DNA of 64,000 nt from Planctomycetota bacterium (GTDB lineage: Bacteria > Planctomycetota > PUPC01 > JACPCR01): contig JACPCR010000083.1 in the NCBI GenBank assembly GCA_016179685.1, forward strand, positions 1 through 64,000. Direction: 5' to 3'. Positions 1 to 9,570 of the stretch are shown piece after piece (position 1 is the stretch's first letter; every line of letters starts with the position of its first letter). The notes beneath the pieces are model-generated. The model saw only the letters and a program-made list of their open reading frames with translations, was not told the origin of the DNA and did no database searches. A program made the position numbers and the translations under genes.

Positions 1-441
1 ACGCCCTCCCTACCGCGCCTCGCGTCGCTCCAGGCGCTGAGCTACAGCACTTATGTTTCGTCTTCGGGCTCGTCGATCCTGGCGCCCTACCTGAACATCG
101 GCGTGTTCACGTCGTCCGGCCAACGTCGCACGCTCGTGTTCGAGCCCTACTATTCGTCTCGAAGTCTCTGAAATCAGCGCTCCGCCGGAGAGCCGGGTGA
201 CGGTCGTGGCGAAGGCCCTTGGGACGGTGACGATCCGGGCCACGGAGTCCGGCGGGTCGTCCTCCTCCGGAAGCGCGTCCTCGAAGGCCGCGGCCACCGA
301 CGTGTGCCTCTTGACCACGATGGATATAAAATTTATCGACAAGTTCAACCGGGACACGGGCAAATTCGCAGGCTTTTTGGACCCCTGTCACCGCCAGTGG
401 GGCCGGCCCCACTGGCGGTGACACAGGCGGAGGTCCAGGTA
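1..441 (+). pseudogene. Fragments of a secreted protein, broken reading frame
   Basis: The window opens inside an open frame (1-171) whose last residues read APYLNIGVF...TLVFEPYY. This resembles the C-terminal beta-sandwich of extracellular proteins. It stops at a TGA (169-171). In the next frame, from about 158 onward, a bacterial Ig-like pattern appears (VTVVAKALGTVTIRAT, then a Ser/Gly-rich stretch) and runs to about 421. The two pieces lie in different frames and no single start joins them. I read this as the decayed or frameshifted end of a gene lying upstream of the window. A short unrelated open frame on the opposite strand is the alternative. The function is unknown. Confidence 0.3.
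386..423. repeat. 38-bp perfect palindrome without loop
   Basis: Two 19-base arms (TGTCACCGCCAGTGGGGCC and its exact complement) abut with no spacer. The palindrome ends 18 bases before the ATG at 442 and just before that gene's ribosome-binding site. No T-run follows, so it is not a standard terminator. It could be an operator or a cruciform/REP-type element. Its sequence does not match the AAGTGC hairpin family found elsewhere in the window. Confidence 0.8.
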
Positions 442-1773
442 ATGGTGTCCCTACCGAGCTGGAGATTCCTTTCGGTCATCACGGTCTTCGGGGCAGTTGC
501 CTCGTTCGGCCAATCGGACCCGCCTCGTACTTTCGGCTCTCCGGAAAATGGCCTGTCGTCCCGATTAGTCGTAAATCGCGATCGGTTCGAGCAGGGTCAG
601 CCCGTCTGGCTCTATCTCGATGTGTACAACGGGGGCGGCGAGCCCGTGTCGCTGGTCACCGGAGGGGGAGTCTGGGGAGCTCTCCATGTCACGCGCGAGG
701 ATGGCTATGCCCTAAAAGAGGCCGACCCAGCCCCGCCGGACCATGTTTACATGAAGGCTATTTCCGCTGGCAAGCAGGCGAACCTCGTCGCTTTCTTCGC
801 CTCGGGGAACGCGTATGCGATGTTCCCGGTCCTCGAACCGGGTCGATACCAGGCCGTATGGAATCCACAAGGTGAAGCTTCGTTCCATGAGAAGCGTCTC
901 GCGCCGCGATCAAACCCGGTGGCCTTCGAGATTGTGCCGCGGCAGGATGCCGAGGAGGTCCCGCATTCACTCGCCCCTGAGATTCCCTTCGGTACGCCCA
1001 GCGAACAGGGCCTCCAGTGCCGGGTCCGCTCTGAGCGAGACAAGTTCCTCGCGGGCCGGCTGATCACCGTCCACGTCGAGGTTCATCATGCCGGGGCACA
1101 GGCGGCCGTCTACGCGGCCTGGGCGTCCCCTGAAGCCGTGGATTTCGAGCTTCTGGACGCCGCCGGCACGCCGGTCCCCACTCTGATCCCCACGGAAGAA
1201 CCCACCCCGTTCGGCGGCACACGCTCCATCGAGGCGAACCATACAGCGTTGCTCCACAGCATCGACCTGTCCGGACGATTTTTCCTTCAGAGGCCGGGTC
1301 AGTACTCGGTCAGGGTCCTCGCCGCGCCGCGCTGGATTCCTGGAAGCGACTGGTTCAATTTCGAGGTGCTTCCTGCGGAGATTCTTGACCCTCTACAACG
1401 AGCACTGAGGGTGCTGTTCGAGCACTGTCCGGCGGGCTGGACCGTGGGGGCAGGCCTGTCCGAATCCGGCCTTGAACAGCCCGGGCCCCAGTGGAGCCGA
1501 GTCCCCTGCCGCCACTACCGGTTCTTCATCCCCGAAGAATCAGACCGGACTTTTGGGACCGAGCCCGACGTTTTCCCCATCCATTTCTACCTCGCGACGG
1601 AAAAAGCGGTTGAGGAGCCCTGGGAGGTGAAGGAATACTATGAGCCCTTCCGCACGGAGTACATGGGCCGGACGGCGTTCGGGCATCTCTACCTTATCAA
1701 GCTTCACCCCAGCACGCTCAAGGCATGGCCTACCGCGAAGGCCGACCTGTTGAATTGGCTGGGCAAGGAGTGA
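442..1773 (+). CDS. Secreted protein with two beta-sandwich repeats, function unknown
   Basis: The protein has 443 residues. I chose the ATG at 442 because GGAGG lies about 10 bases upstream and a signal peptide follows directly ([21 protein letters not shown]). The open frame extends further upstream but would read through the 38-bp palindrome. Two internally similar segments are visible: one starts near residue 40 ([23 protein letters not shown]) and one near residue 195 ([23 protein letters not shown]). Each looks like a beta-sandwich of the kind found in exported intracellular-proteinase-inhibitor-like or CARDB-like modules. I do not recognise the family. It is probably periplasmic or outer-surface. 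Nothing nearby fixes its role. Confidence 0.7.
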   Translation: MVSLPSWRFLSVITVFGAVASFGQSDPPRTFGSPENGLSSRLVVNRDRFEQGQPVWLYLDVYNGGGEPVSLVTGGGVWGALHVTREDGYALKEADPAPPDHVYMKAISAGKQANLVAFFASGNAYAMFPVLEPGRYQAVWNPQGEASFHEKRLAPRSNPVAFEIVPRQDAEEVPHSLAPEIPFGTPSEQGLQCRVRSERDKFLAGRLITVHVEVHHAGAQAAVYAAWASPEAVDFELLDAAGTPVPTLIPTEEPTPFGGTRSIEANHTALLHSIDLSGRFFLQRPGQYSVRVLAAPRWIPGSDWFNFEVLPAEILDPLQRALRVLFEHCPAGWTVGAGLSESGLEQPGPQWSRVPCRHYRFFIPEESDRTFGTEPDVFPIHFYLATEKAVEEPWEVKEYYEPFRTEYMGRTAFGHLYLIKLHPSTLKAWPTAKADLLNWLGKE

Positions 1774-2017
1774 ACCCTCAAGGTCGTTCTCCTCCTACGG
1801 TCACCTGAAAAAATCGGCAACGCCGTCAGTGCCATCCCCGGCCGGGGAGACCTCCTCACCGGCCGCCCAACGCCCTCACCGCACAAGAACCAGGACCCCA
1901 GGACCAGTTTGCGGGACGCTCCCGAAGCGGCGACTGAGGTTGATGCCGGGACGCCAACCACTACACTGTGACGCTGAGATGGGTCGAGCTGGACACGGAG
2001 TTGCAGGGGACCTTCTC

Positions 2018-2923
2018 ATGAGCTCGGAATCCCGTCGGCAGCAGCTCTACGATCTCCTCGGGGAACTCCCGGACCGGCAGCGGCCGGTCTCCGCGCGGAA
2101 GGTCGCCACGGAGGAAAGGCCTGGGCACGTTCTCGAGAAGCTCGTGCTGGACCTCAACGGCATCGAGGATGTCCCGGCCTATTTTGTGCGCCCGACAGGT
2201 CTGAAGGGCCGTGTTCCAGCATTCCTCTACAACCATGCACATGGCGGCGCTTACTCGATCGGCAAGGAGGAATTCATCAAGCCACGCGGCGGCTTCCAGG
2301 AGCCGCCCTACGCCGAGGCCCTGGCCGCACACGGCTACTGCGGACTTTGCATCGATGCCTGGAACTTCGGGGAACGGGCCGGCCGCACGGAGTCGGAGCT
2401 CTTCAAACAGATGCTTTGGCACGGCCGCGTGCTTTGGGGAATGATGGTGTATGACAGCCTACGAGCGGTCGATTACCTGATCACCCGCGAGGAAGTCAAT
2501 CCGGGCCGTGTCGCCACTGTCGGCCTTTCCATGGGCAGCACCATGGCCTGGTGGCTGGCCGCGCTCGACCCGCGTATCCGCGTGACCGTAGATATCTGCT
2601 GCCTGACGGATTTTCATGCCCTGATCGAGACCCGCGGGCTCGACGGGCACGGCATCTATTACTATGTGCCCGGCCTGCTCAAGCACTTCACGACCGCCCA
2701 GATCAACGCGCTCATCGCCCCGAGGGCACACCTGAGCCTCGCGGGCAACTACGATCGCCTGACGCCTCCCGCGGGCCTGGACCGCATTGACCGCGAGTTG
2801 CAGCAGGTCTACGCTGGCCTGGGCGCGGGGGACCGCTGGAAGCTGTTGCGTTACGAGACGGGCCATTTCGAAACTGCGGCCATGCGGGTGGAGATCCTGG
2901 ACTTCGTCGAACGCTGGCTCTAA
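2018..2923 (+). CDS. Alpha/beta hydrolase (dienelactone hydrolase/acetyl-xylan-esterase-like)
   Basis: A 301-residue alpha/beta hydrolase. The ATG at 2018 is preceded by AGGGGA with 8-base spacing; longer in-frame starts add only arginine-rich shadow sequence. The nucleophile elbow GLSMGS lies near residue 170. The acid is probably the Asp in GNYDRLTPP (near 245) and the base the His in ETGHFE (near 285), so the triad looks complete. An N-terminal HAHGG stretch (near 70) may supply the oxyanion hole. No signal peptide is seen, so it is likely cytoplasmic. It precedes the aldehyde oxidoreductase by 63 bases on the same strand, probably in one transcript. A role in cleaving an ester or lactone whose product is then oxidised is inference. 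Confidence 0.85.
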   Translation: MSSESRRQQLYDLLGELPDRQRPVSARKVATEERPGHVLEKLVLDLNGIEDVPAYFVRPTGLKGRVPAFLYNHAHGGAYSIGKEEFIKPRGGFQEPPYAEALAAHGYCGLCIDAWNFGERAGRTESELFKQMLWHGRVLWGMMVYDSLRAVDYLITREEVNPGRVATVGLSMGSTMAWWLAALDPRIRVTVDICCLTDFHALIETRGLDGHGIYYYVPGLLKHFTTAQINALIAPRAHLSLAGNYDRLTPPAGLDRIDRELQQVYAGLGAGDRWKLLRYETGHFETAAMRVEILDFVERWL

Positions 2924-2986
2924 CTCGGATTTCTCATCCAGGCGGCATGAGAAATCCGGGCTCATGACGGGACAAGAAGGTGAACT

Positions 2987-4882
2987 ATGGTTGCGGGCAC
3001 GAACGGAAAGATTCTTCATGTCGACCTGACTGGGGAGCGAACTTGGGACGAAGAGGTTGCCGACGCCATCTATCGCCGATACCTCGGGGGCGGCGCCATG
3101 GCCTGCTACTTTCTCCTGCGGGACCTCAAGGCGGATGCCGGGCCCTTCTCGCCGGACAACCTGCTGGCCTTCACGACGAGCGTCATCTGCGGATTGCCCC
3201 TCTCCGGCACGAATCGTTTCACGGCAGCCGCGAAGTCGCCGCTGACCCTCGGCTACGGCGAAAGCGAAGCGGGCGGGTGGTGGGGTCCCGAGCTGAAGGC
3301 CGCAGGCTACGATGCCGTCCTGCTTCACGGAAGGGCATCGAAACCGGCCTATCTGTTCGTTCACGACGGCAAGGCCGAGCTCCGGGACGCTTCCCGGTAT
3401 TGGGGAAAGCTTTCCGGGGAAGTGCAGGATGGCCTGGTGGAGGAATTGGGCGACAAGAGAATTCGCGTGCTTCAGTGCGGGGTGGCCGGCGAGAATCGGG
3501 TCCGCTTCGCAGCCATCGTCAACGAGCTGAGGCATTTCAATGGACGATGCGGCCTGGGCGCGGTCATGGCGAGCAAGAATCTCAAGGCCATCGTGGCGCG
3601 TGGCAGGAATCGGCCCAAGCCCAAGAACGAAGAGGCCATGAAGGCCGTGCTCGACGGGTATAAAAGGCATTACGACCGCAGCCAGGACATGCGTCACAAC
3701 CTCGGTACTGCGGGCATCGTGATGCCCCTGGAGGGCGGCGGAATCCTCCCGACCCGCAACTTCCGGCAAGGCTCGTTTGAAAAGGCCAGGGACATCAACG
3801 GCCAGACCCTGTCGCAAACCATTCTGACGGACCGGGGCACATGCTATGCCTGCGCGGTGGCGTGCAAGCGGGAGGTGGAAGTCAAGGAACTGGGCGTCAC
3901 ACCGAAATACGGCGGCCCCGAATACGAGACCATCGCCGCTACGGGGTCGCTCTGCGGCGTGGGCGATCTCAAGGCCATCGCCGAGGTCAATCAGATGCTT
4001 GGGCAGTACGTGATGGACTCCATTTCCACGGGCGCGGTCATCGCCTTCGCCATGGAGTGTTTCGAAAACGGGCTGCTGACCCGGGAAGACACCGGCGGAC
4101 TGGACCTGCGGTTCGGAAACGCTGAGGCCGTGAAGGCGCTGGTGCACCGTATCGCCCGGCGAGAAGGCATTGGCGACCTGCTGGCGGAAGGCGTCATGCG
4201 GGCCGCGGCCAAGATCGGCCGGGGAGCGGAACACTTCGCGCTGCACGTGAAAGGTCAGGAACTGCCCATGCATGAGCCTCGCGGCAAGAAGGGCCTTACC
4301 CTGGCCTACGCCACGTCGCCCACCGGCGCCGACCACATGGAAGCGCCGCACGACCCCCTCTACGCGGGATTTCACCCCTCGGGCCACCCGGTCGGCGGGC
4401 CCCTGGGGCTTCTCGAGCCGCTCGAGCCGCTCGACCTGGGGCCAAAAAAAGTCAGGGCTTTCTACTATTGCCAGCAGATGTGGAGCCTCTACAACGCGGT
4501 GGGTATGTGCGATTTCGTCGGCGTGCCGCTCGGCTCCGTGGCTCTCGACCAGCTCGTCAGCTACGTCAACGCAGTCACCGGCTGGGATACCAGCCTCCAC
4601 GAGCTGCTCAAGGTGGGCGAGCGCGCCAACACCATGATGCGGCAGTTCAACCTCCGGGAAGGTTTCACGAAGGACAACGACTCTCTTCCGCAACGCCTCT
4701 TCGAGCCGCTTGAAAACGGAAAGCTGGCGGGCGAGCGGATCGACCCCGCGCAGTTCGATCAGGCGCTGCGGCTTTACTATCAGATGGGGGGCTGGGCGCC
4801 CGATACCGGAGCGCCCTTGCCAGCCAAGCTCGCGGAGCTTGACCTCGAATGGACGGCCCATGGCAAGGGCGGGGCCGCATAA
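2987..4882 (+). CDS. Aldehyde:ferredoxin oxidoreductase family (tungsten/molybdenum pterin enzyme)
   Basis: A 631-residue protein covering the full length of the AOR family. The N-terminal domain begins NGKILHVDLTGERTWDE. The family motif NGRCGLGAVMASKNLKAI lies near residue 185. The [4Fe-4S] ligands are CYACAVAC (Cys near 286, 289 and 293) plus the distal Cys in VGMCDFVG (near 507). Family members oxidise aldehydes to carboxylic acids with ferredoxin, using a bis-pterin tungsten (or molybdenum) cofactor; they are cytoplasmic and oxygen-sensitive. AAGGTG lies 7 bases before the ATG. No ferredoxin or cofactor-synthesis gene lies adjacent. The substrate cannot be told from sequence. It is unusual to find it among oxygen-dependent dioxygenase genes (see 6732 and 8635). 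Confidence 0.93.
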   Translation: MVAGTNGKILHVDLTGERTWDEEVADAIYRRYLGGGAMACYFLLRDLKADAGPFSPDNLLAFTTSVICGLPLSGTNRFTAAAKSPLTLGYGESEAGGWWGPELKAAGYDAVLLHGRASKPAYLFVHDGKAELRDASRYWGKLSGEVQDGLVEELGDKRIRVLQCGVAGENRVRFAAIVNELRHFNGRCGLGAVMASKNLKAIVARGRNRPKPKNEEAMKAVLDGYKRHYDRSQDMRHNLGTAGIVMPLEGGGILPTRNFRQGSFEKARDINGQTLSQTILTDRGTCYACAVACKREVEVKELGVTPKYGGPEYETIAATGSLCGVGDLKAIAEVNQMLGQYVMDSISTGAVIAFAMECFENGLLTREDTGGLDLRFGNAEAVKALVHRIARREGIGDLLAEGVMRAAAKIGRGAEHFALHVKGQELPMHEPRGKKGLTLAYATSPTGADHMEAPHDPLYAGFHPSGHPVGGPLGLLEPLEPLDLGPKKVRAFYYCQQMWSLYNAVGMCDFVGVPLGSVALDQLVSYVNAVTGWDTSLHELLKVGERANTMMRQFNLREGFTKDNDSLPQRLFEPLENGKLAGERIDPAQFDQALRLYYQMGGWAPDTGAPLPAKLAELDLEWTAHGKGGAA

Positions 4883-5126
4883 GGGTTTTCAAATCGATGA
4901 AGCATCTCGGCAGCGCATTGAAAGGTGGATATCGATTCCTTGTAAGAACTGAGTGAAAACGGCGAGTCGTCCCTTCAGAGACAGCCCCCAATCGAAAATC
5001 CATTTGGGAGGGGCGAAATAATAGAGCCCAGGCCAAGTCCGCCCCTGGCGGACGCCGGCCTGGGTAAGGGGACTTCGGAATCGGTTTTCTCTGACGACGA
5101 GACTCGACTCCGGAAACAATAACAGC

Positions 5127-6161
5127 ATGATCATCCGGTCAGTTCCATCTCTTGCGGGTTACCGTTTTCTGGTGATGCTTCTTGCCAGTTTTCACTGCGC
5201 CTGGGCCGGCGAGGGGGTCGAGAAGATGGAATTCCGCGGCTTCAAGGAATGTTACCGCCTCTCTAACGACGCTGCCGAGGTCATCGTCGCGCCGGAATCC
5301 GGCGGCCGTGTCGTTGCTTATTGCCTCGGCGGGAAGAACGCGCTCTACACGGACCCGAAGCTCGACGGCAAGAGCCTGGCCACCACGAAAGAGTGGTTCG
5401 ATCCCGATGGGGGCCGATTCGACATCGGGCCCGAGACGGGCGCGATCCCCCAACGGCCCAACCTGTGGATCGGCGCCTGGCAGGCGGAGGTCACGGGCCG
5501 CAGCGAGCTGACCCTGACCAGCATCGAGGAGAAATCCGTTGGCCTCGTCCTTACCCGCGTCTTCCGGCTCGACAAGAAATCGTCCTATCTCCAGGTCGAG
5601 CAGACCATGCGCAACGTCTCGGACAAGGATGTCCGGTACTGTTTCTGGAGCCGCACCCTGGTGCCCGCCGGCGGCGTCGCCTTCCTGCCTCTTAACCCGA
5701 AGAGCAAGTTCGCCAAGGGCTGGGTCACGTATCCCCTCGAGGGACGGAACGTGACCGATCCCCAGGACCCTCGGGTCACCGTGGAGCGCGGCAGCTTCGT
5801 GCTCCGCCCCTCGGGCCAGAGCACCAAGTACGGGCTGGATAGCCTCGATGGCTGGCTGGGCTACTTCCGGGACGGCGTCGTCTTCGCCAAGCGCTTCACC
5901 TGCTTCCCCGGCGGCAAGTACGTCGATGGGGCGGGCTTCTCAGTAGAGTTCTATGGCAACGACGCCCTCTGCGAGCTCGAGCCGCTCAGCCCTGAAGCGG
6001 TCATCAAGCCCGGGTCATCCTACCGCTTCGACGAGCACTGGTGGCTGCTCCCGTGGCCGGAGGGGAAGCTGGACGCGTTCGACGTTTCCGGAGCGGCCAG
6101 GATCATCCTGGAGCGGACGAAAGCCCCTCTTGAGGCCCATCATGAACAAGACCAGCCTTAA
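5127..6161 (+). CDS. Secreted DUF4380-like protein (galactose-mutarotase-like fold)
   Basis: A 344-residue protein with an N-terminal signal peptide (hydrophobic YRFLVMLLASFHCAWAG, cleavage near residue 28). The mature part starts with FRGFKECYRLSNDAAEVIVAPESGGRV, the pattern of aldose-epimerase-like beta-sandwich proteins annotated as DUF4380. Later segments (FRLDKKSSYLQVEQTMRNVSDKDV, FDEHWWLLPWPEG) fit that fold. It is probably periplasmic and carbohydrate-related, but no catalytic assignment is safe. Its 3' end overlaps the next gene by 20 bases. The upstream 244 bases (4883-5126) hold no gene. Confidence 0.7.
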   Translation: MIIRSVPSLAGYRFLVMLLASFHCAWAGEGVEKMEFRGFKECYRLSNDAAEVIVAPESGGRVVAYCLGGKNALYTDPKLDGKSLATTKEWFDPDGGRFDIGPETGAIPQRPNLWIGAWQAEVTGRSELTLTSIEEKSVGLVLTRVFRLDKKSSYLQVEQTMRNVSDKDVRYCFWSRTLVPAGGVAFLPLNPKSKFAKGWVTYPLEGRNVTDPQDPRVTVERGSFVLRPSGQSTKYGLDSLDGWLGYFRDGVVFAKRFTCFPGGKYVDGAGFSVEFYGNDALCELEPLSPEAVIKPGSSYRFDEHWWLLPWPEGKLDAFDVSGAARIILERTKAPLEAHHEQDQP

Positions 6162-6738
6162 ACCAACGCTTGCAACTTTTTTTATCGCGTCGGGATGGTG
6201 TGTCTTCCTTGTTTCGTTAGCTCTGCCATGTCTTGAGGCAGGGTTCGAGGACTTGCGGGGATGGGAGGCTGCTCGGCTTTCGGTTTCAGCTCTTTTTTTT
6301 GTGGAGATCAGGGCTTCCGACGATCTCTGGCCCGTGGTGGTTCTGACAGCATGCGGATTAAGCAATCTGGTCTTGATCTCATCTATGTTGCTTCTTCATT
6401 TCCGGAAAGAGTCCGAATTCTATTATAAGTACGATCTTCACCTCATCGGGACGGTTCACGACGTTCCCGGACCTACCGCCCGAGGGGCCGTTTTCCGAAT
6501 TGTTACTTTCTTGCTCCTGGGGGCCACCTTCTGGGTGAGCCTGGTACCCGTGGTCTGGAACTGGAACTTCGGAAGTGGATACCGAGGGTTCCGCATTGGG
6601 TACTACGTTTGGGTGGCCTCGTTTGTTCTTGTCACCGCGGGGTTTCTCATTCGTGAACACGGGAAGTCACAAGGGTCTCGTGGGTCTATTCCTGAGATAG
6701 GAGTAGCCGGAACGGCGGAAAGGACTGACCCATGCTGA
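6142..6738 (+). CDS. Four-helix integral membrane protein, function unknown
   Basis: A 198-residue protein starting at the ATG at 6142 inside the 3' end of the preceding gene. Four hydrophobic segments lie near residues 9-33, 62-88, 115-141 and 155-175. Charged linkers (FRKESEFYYKYDLH) separate helices 2 and 3. The polar C-terminal tail overlaps the next start codon by seven bases. Tight overlaps on both sides imply translational coupling with the DUF4380-like protein and the PhyH protein. I do not recognise a family. Confidence 0.6.
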   Translation: MNKTSLKPTLATFFIASGWCVFLVSLALPCLEAGFEDLRGWEAARLSVSALFFVEIRASDDLWPVVVLTACGLSNLVLISSMLLLHFRKESEFYYKYDLHLIGTVHDVPGPTARGAVFRIVTFLLLGATFWVSLVPVVWNWNFGSGYRGFRIGYYVWVASFVLVTAGFLIREHGKSQGSRGSIPEIGVAGTAERTDPC

Positions 6739-7487
6739 CTCCATTACAGAAGGCATTTTTCTGGGACCAGGGTTACTTGCGAGTGGAGAAGCTCTTTGGT
6801 CCGAAGGAGATTCAGGCGCTCAGCGACGAGCTGGACTGGGTGTTCGAAACCTGGGCGGACCACAATGCGCAGTGGCAGGGTCCCTGGCGTGACCAGTACC
6901 TCACGGAGGAGCAGAAGAAAGCGGCCAAGCTGGTGGCCATCAACGACTTCCACCTCCATTCGGCCCTGTGGAATCGTGTGGCCGCCGACCCGCGAATCAC
7001 GGAGGTGGTGTCGGACCTGATCGGCCCGGACGTGGAGCTGCACCACACGACGCTGCACGCGAAACCACCGGCCGTCGGCAGCCCCTTCCCGATGCACCAG
7101 GACCATGCCTTCTATGCGCACGAGGGGCACGCGTACGTGGACACGCTGCTGCATATCGATCCCGCCCCCGTTGAAAGCGGCTGCATCCAGTTCCTACCCG
7201 GCAGCCACAAGGCGGGTGCGCTACCGCACATCCTCGATGGGGCGCCTCATCTTCCGACGGACCGATACCGTCTGGCGGACGCGGTGTCCGTCGCGGCAGG
7301 GGCTGGCGACCTCGTCCTCTTCCACCTCTGCACGGTCCACGGGTCCGACCTGAACCGAAGCGGCCAGTGGCGTCGGATCGTGCGTCTGGGCTATCGGTCT
7401 CCAGCCAACCGCCAGACTGCGGGCTACGCTTTGGGCCGGCCGGGCCCGATGGTCCTTGGCCGGCGGCCGAAGGGCGTCGCATCATGA
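6732..7487 (+). CDS. Phytanoyl-CoA dioxygenase (PhyH) family protein 1
   Basis: A 251-residue Fe(II)/2-oxoglutarate-dependent oxygenase of the PhyH family, cytoplasmic. The iron facial triad is visible: His and Asp of MHQDHAFY (near 122 and 124) and the distal His in CTVHGSDLNRS (near 200). An Arg that would bind 2-oxoglutarate follows (WRRIVRLGYRS). The central VESGCIQFLPGSHKAG is a PhyH hallmark. These enzymes hydroxylate small organic acids, alkaloids or CoA esters; the substrate is unknown here. The ATG overlaps the previous stop region, and the gene's stop overlaps the kelch start (ATGA), so the run is translationally coupled. Confidence 0.88.
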   Translation: MLTPLQKAFFWDQGYLRVEKLFGPKEIQALSDELDWVFETWADHNAQWQGPWRDQYLTEEQKKAAKLVAINDFHLHSALWNRVAADPRITEVVSDLIGPDVELHHTTLHAKPPAVGSPFPMHQDHAFYAHEGHAYVDTLLHIDPAPVESGCIQFLPGSHKAGALPHILDGAPHLPTDRYRLADAVSVAAGAGDLVLFHLCTVHGSDLNRSGQWRRIVRLGYRSPANRQTAGYALGRPGPMVLGRRPKGVAS

Positions 7488-8494
7488 TGAAGAGTCGAAT
7501 CGAATACGTTTGGGTCCATGTGACGGACGACGCGGCGTTTCCCGGCCGCGATGGCGCGGGTGCGCTGGTTTACAAAGACAGGATGTGGCTCATCGGCGGC
7601 TGGAATCCCCGCGACAAGGTGACCAACCCGATTCACTCCAACTGCAACAACGAAGTCTGGAGCTCCAGCGACGGGAAGGCCTGGAATCGGGTCAAACCCA
7701 ACACCCATCTCGATAACACTTTCGATCCGGCGTCGGATTGGGAGGCCCGCCACACGGCGGGGTACGTCGTCTTCCAGGACAAGATGTGGATCGTCGGCGG
7801 CGATCCTCTGCTCGGGCATTACCAGTTCGACGTTTGGAATTCCGAGGACGGCAAGACCTGGCGCTGGGTCAATCCAGGCGATCCGGTCCCCTGGGGGCCG
7901 CGAGTGCTCCATTACACCGTTGCCTTCAAGGGCAGAATCTGGGTCATGGGCGGACAGACGCTGCCGCAGTTCGCGGCGGAGGAGGAGCGATTCTACGCCG
8001 ACATCTGGAATACCACCGATGGCATCCACTGGAACAAGGTCGAATCGAAAGGCCCCTCCTGGTCACACCGCGGGATGATCGGCGGCAGCGTGGTGTTGAA
8101 CGATCGAATCTGGCTGCTGGGTGGCGGCGTTTACCAGACCCCGTCCATGACCAACTACCAGTCCCTTGGCGAGGTCTGGAGCACGCCTGACGGGTCGCAT
8201 TGGGAATGTCACACGAAATCCACTCCCTGGTCGCCCAGGGTGTATCACGATACGGGGGCCTTCGATGGAAAACTGTGGATAATGGAGGGCGCCGCCCAGG
8301 CAAGCCCCGCAGCGCGTCCGAAGAATTCAAACGACGTCTGGTGCTCGTCGGACGGCGTCGAATGGCATGAAGTTCCGGATACGCCCTGGTCGCCGCGGCA
8401 CGCGGCCAGCCTCTTTGTTTTTCAAGACGCACTCTGGATGATCGCCGGCAACCACATGGGTCGCGACGTCTGGAAACTGGTGAGAAAACGTTGA
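7484..8494 (+). CDS. Kelch-type beta-propeller protein
   Basis: A 336-residue protein starting at ATG 7484, overlapping the preceding PhyH stop; a second ATG follows at 7487. About five to six repeats of the kelch/galactose-oxidase-like type appear (DRMWLIGGWNP, DKMWIVGGDPL, GRIWVMGGQTL, DRIWLLGGGVY, GKLWIMEGAAQ, DALWMIAGNHM). Each is paired with an EVWSSSDGKAWNRV-like strand. No signal peptide is evident. Kelch propellers are usually binding or sugar-interacting modules. Coupling with the PhyH genes suggests a partner role, but this is inference. Confidence 0.85.
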   Translation: MMKSRIEYVWVHVTDDAAFPGRDGAGALVYKDRMWLIGGWNPRDKVTNPIHSNCNNEVWSSSDGKAWNRVKPNTHLDNTFDPASDWEARHTAGYVVFQDKMWIVGGDPLLGHYQFDVWNSEDGKTWRWVNPGDPVPWGPRVLHYTVAFKGRIWVMGGQTLPQFAAEEERFYADIWNTTDGIHWNKVESKGPSWSHRGMIGGSVVLNDRIWLLGGGVYQTPSMTNYQSLGEVWSTPDGSHWECHTKSTPWSPRVYHDTGAFDGKLWIMEGAAQASPAARPKNSNDVWCSSDGVEWHEVPDTPWSPRHAASLFVFQDALWMIAGNHMGRDVWKLVRKR

Positions 8495-8634
8495 GCCTCT
8501 CGCAGAATTCCGAAATCGATGCGCAGCTTTATTCTTACTGGGTCCAACCTTGAATAGCCCTTCGGCCCGATGGCCCGTTCATGATTTCGATCGGGCCCGT
8601 CTGTGGATCCATTCATGATTGGAGAACTCGAGAT

Positions 8635-9441
8635 ATGTCCAGCACGGGATTACCTGCTGTCCCTTTCTCGCCGGAGAAGACCGCCAGCCTGGTGGATGAA
8701 TTTAACCGCGAAGGCTGGGTTCACATTCCCGGGGTTCTCACACCCGATGAGATTTCGAAATTGAAGGCCGGCATCGAGCGGATGTTCGCCGATCCCACCG
8801 CGGAAATGACCCATCACGTTTCCGCCGGTTGGTCGGGCGTGAGGCTTTTCGAGCGGGAACGAATCTTTCGCGACATGTTGACGCGGGAGCCGGTGATCAG
8901 CCTGGCCGAGGCCGTCGTCGGGCCGAGCTGCCACCTCATCGCGGACGGGGCGGTCTATAATCCGCCGGGTAAGGCCATCAGCAAATGGCACGTGGACGAT
9001 GGAGTCTTCTTCGCGCTTCCCGAGGGCATCCCCCGATTCGACCCGCGCATGAAGATTCCGAACTTGGTGGTGAATTTTCAGTTCATGCTGACGGACGTGC
9101 CATCCATCGAGTATGGCCCTACGCAGGTTGTGCCTGGAAGCCATTACTGCGGCCGCGGGCCGAATCGCCAGGAGAATCCTGAGTTTGAAGGCCGCGGCCC
9201 GGTTTCCATTTTCTGCAAGGCCGGCGATCTTTACCTGCAACACGCACAAGTCTGGCACCGCGGCGCGCCGAACACTTCGGATCGACGCCGTTGCCTTTAT
9301 CAAATCGCCTATGGGGACCGCCGCATTGCCCAGCGGTTCTATCCATTCTTGAACTATCGGATGCCCGACCCTGTTCTCGAAGGCGCAGGGGATCGGCTGC
9401 TGCGTGTGCTCGGGAAGCACCCCAAAGGCGCCTACGGCTGA
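8635..9441 (+). CDS. Phytanoyl-CoA dioxygenase (PhyH) family protein 2
   Basis: A 268-residue PhyH-family oxygenase. I chose ATG 8635 because GGAGAA lies 8 bases upstream; the frame is open back to 8581. The iron ligands are WHVDDGVF (His and Asp near 118 and 120) and the distal His in AQVWHRGAPN (near 206), followed by Arg residues in SDRRRCLYQ that could bind 2-oxoglutarate. The TQVVPGSHYCGRG stretch is typical of the family. It is only distantly similar to the protein at 6732, so this is not a recent duplication. The substrate is unknown. Confidence 0.87.
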   Translation: MSSTGLPAVPFSPEKTASLVDEFNREGWVHIPGVLTPDEISKLKAGIERMFADPTAEMTHHVSAGWSGVRLFERERIFRDMLTREPVISLAEAVVGPSCHLIADGAVYNPPGKAISKWHVDDGVFFALPEGIPRFDPRMKIPNLVVNFQFMLTDVPSIEYGPTQVVPGSHYCGRGPNRQENPEFEGRGPVSIFCKAGDLYLQHAQVWHRGAPNTSDRRRCLYQIAYGDRRIAQRFYPFLNYRMPDPVLEGAGDRLLRVLGKHPKGAYG

Positions 9442-9570
9442 CCTTCCGACCGGGAGGACGATCCGAACGGATACCCATCACCCCATCTGCCCCTAGCCAT
9501 GCCCCTACCCGCTCCCACCCGATCCTCTTCGCCCGGATTACTTATCACCAAGACACAAGAATTCATAAAG

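Noticed and set aside
2459..4861. 800-codon open frame on the minus strand
   Set aside because: It is the shadow of the AOR gene (2987-4882) and the end of the hydrolase; composition is Arg/Gly/His-rich with no domain, and the plus frame has clear AOR motifs.
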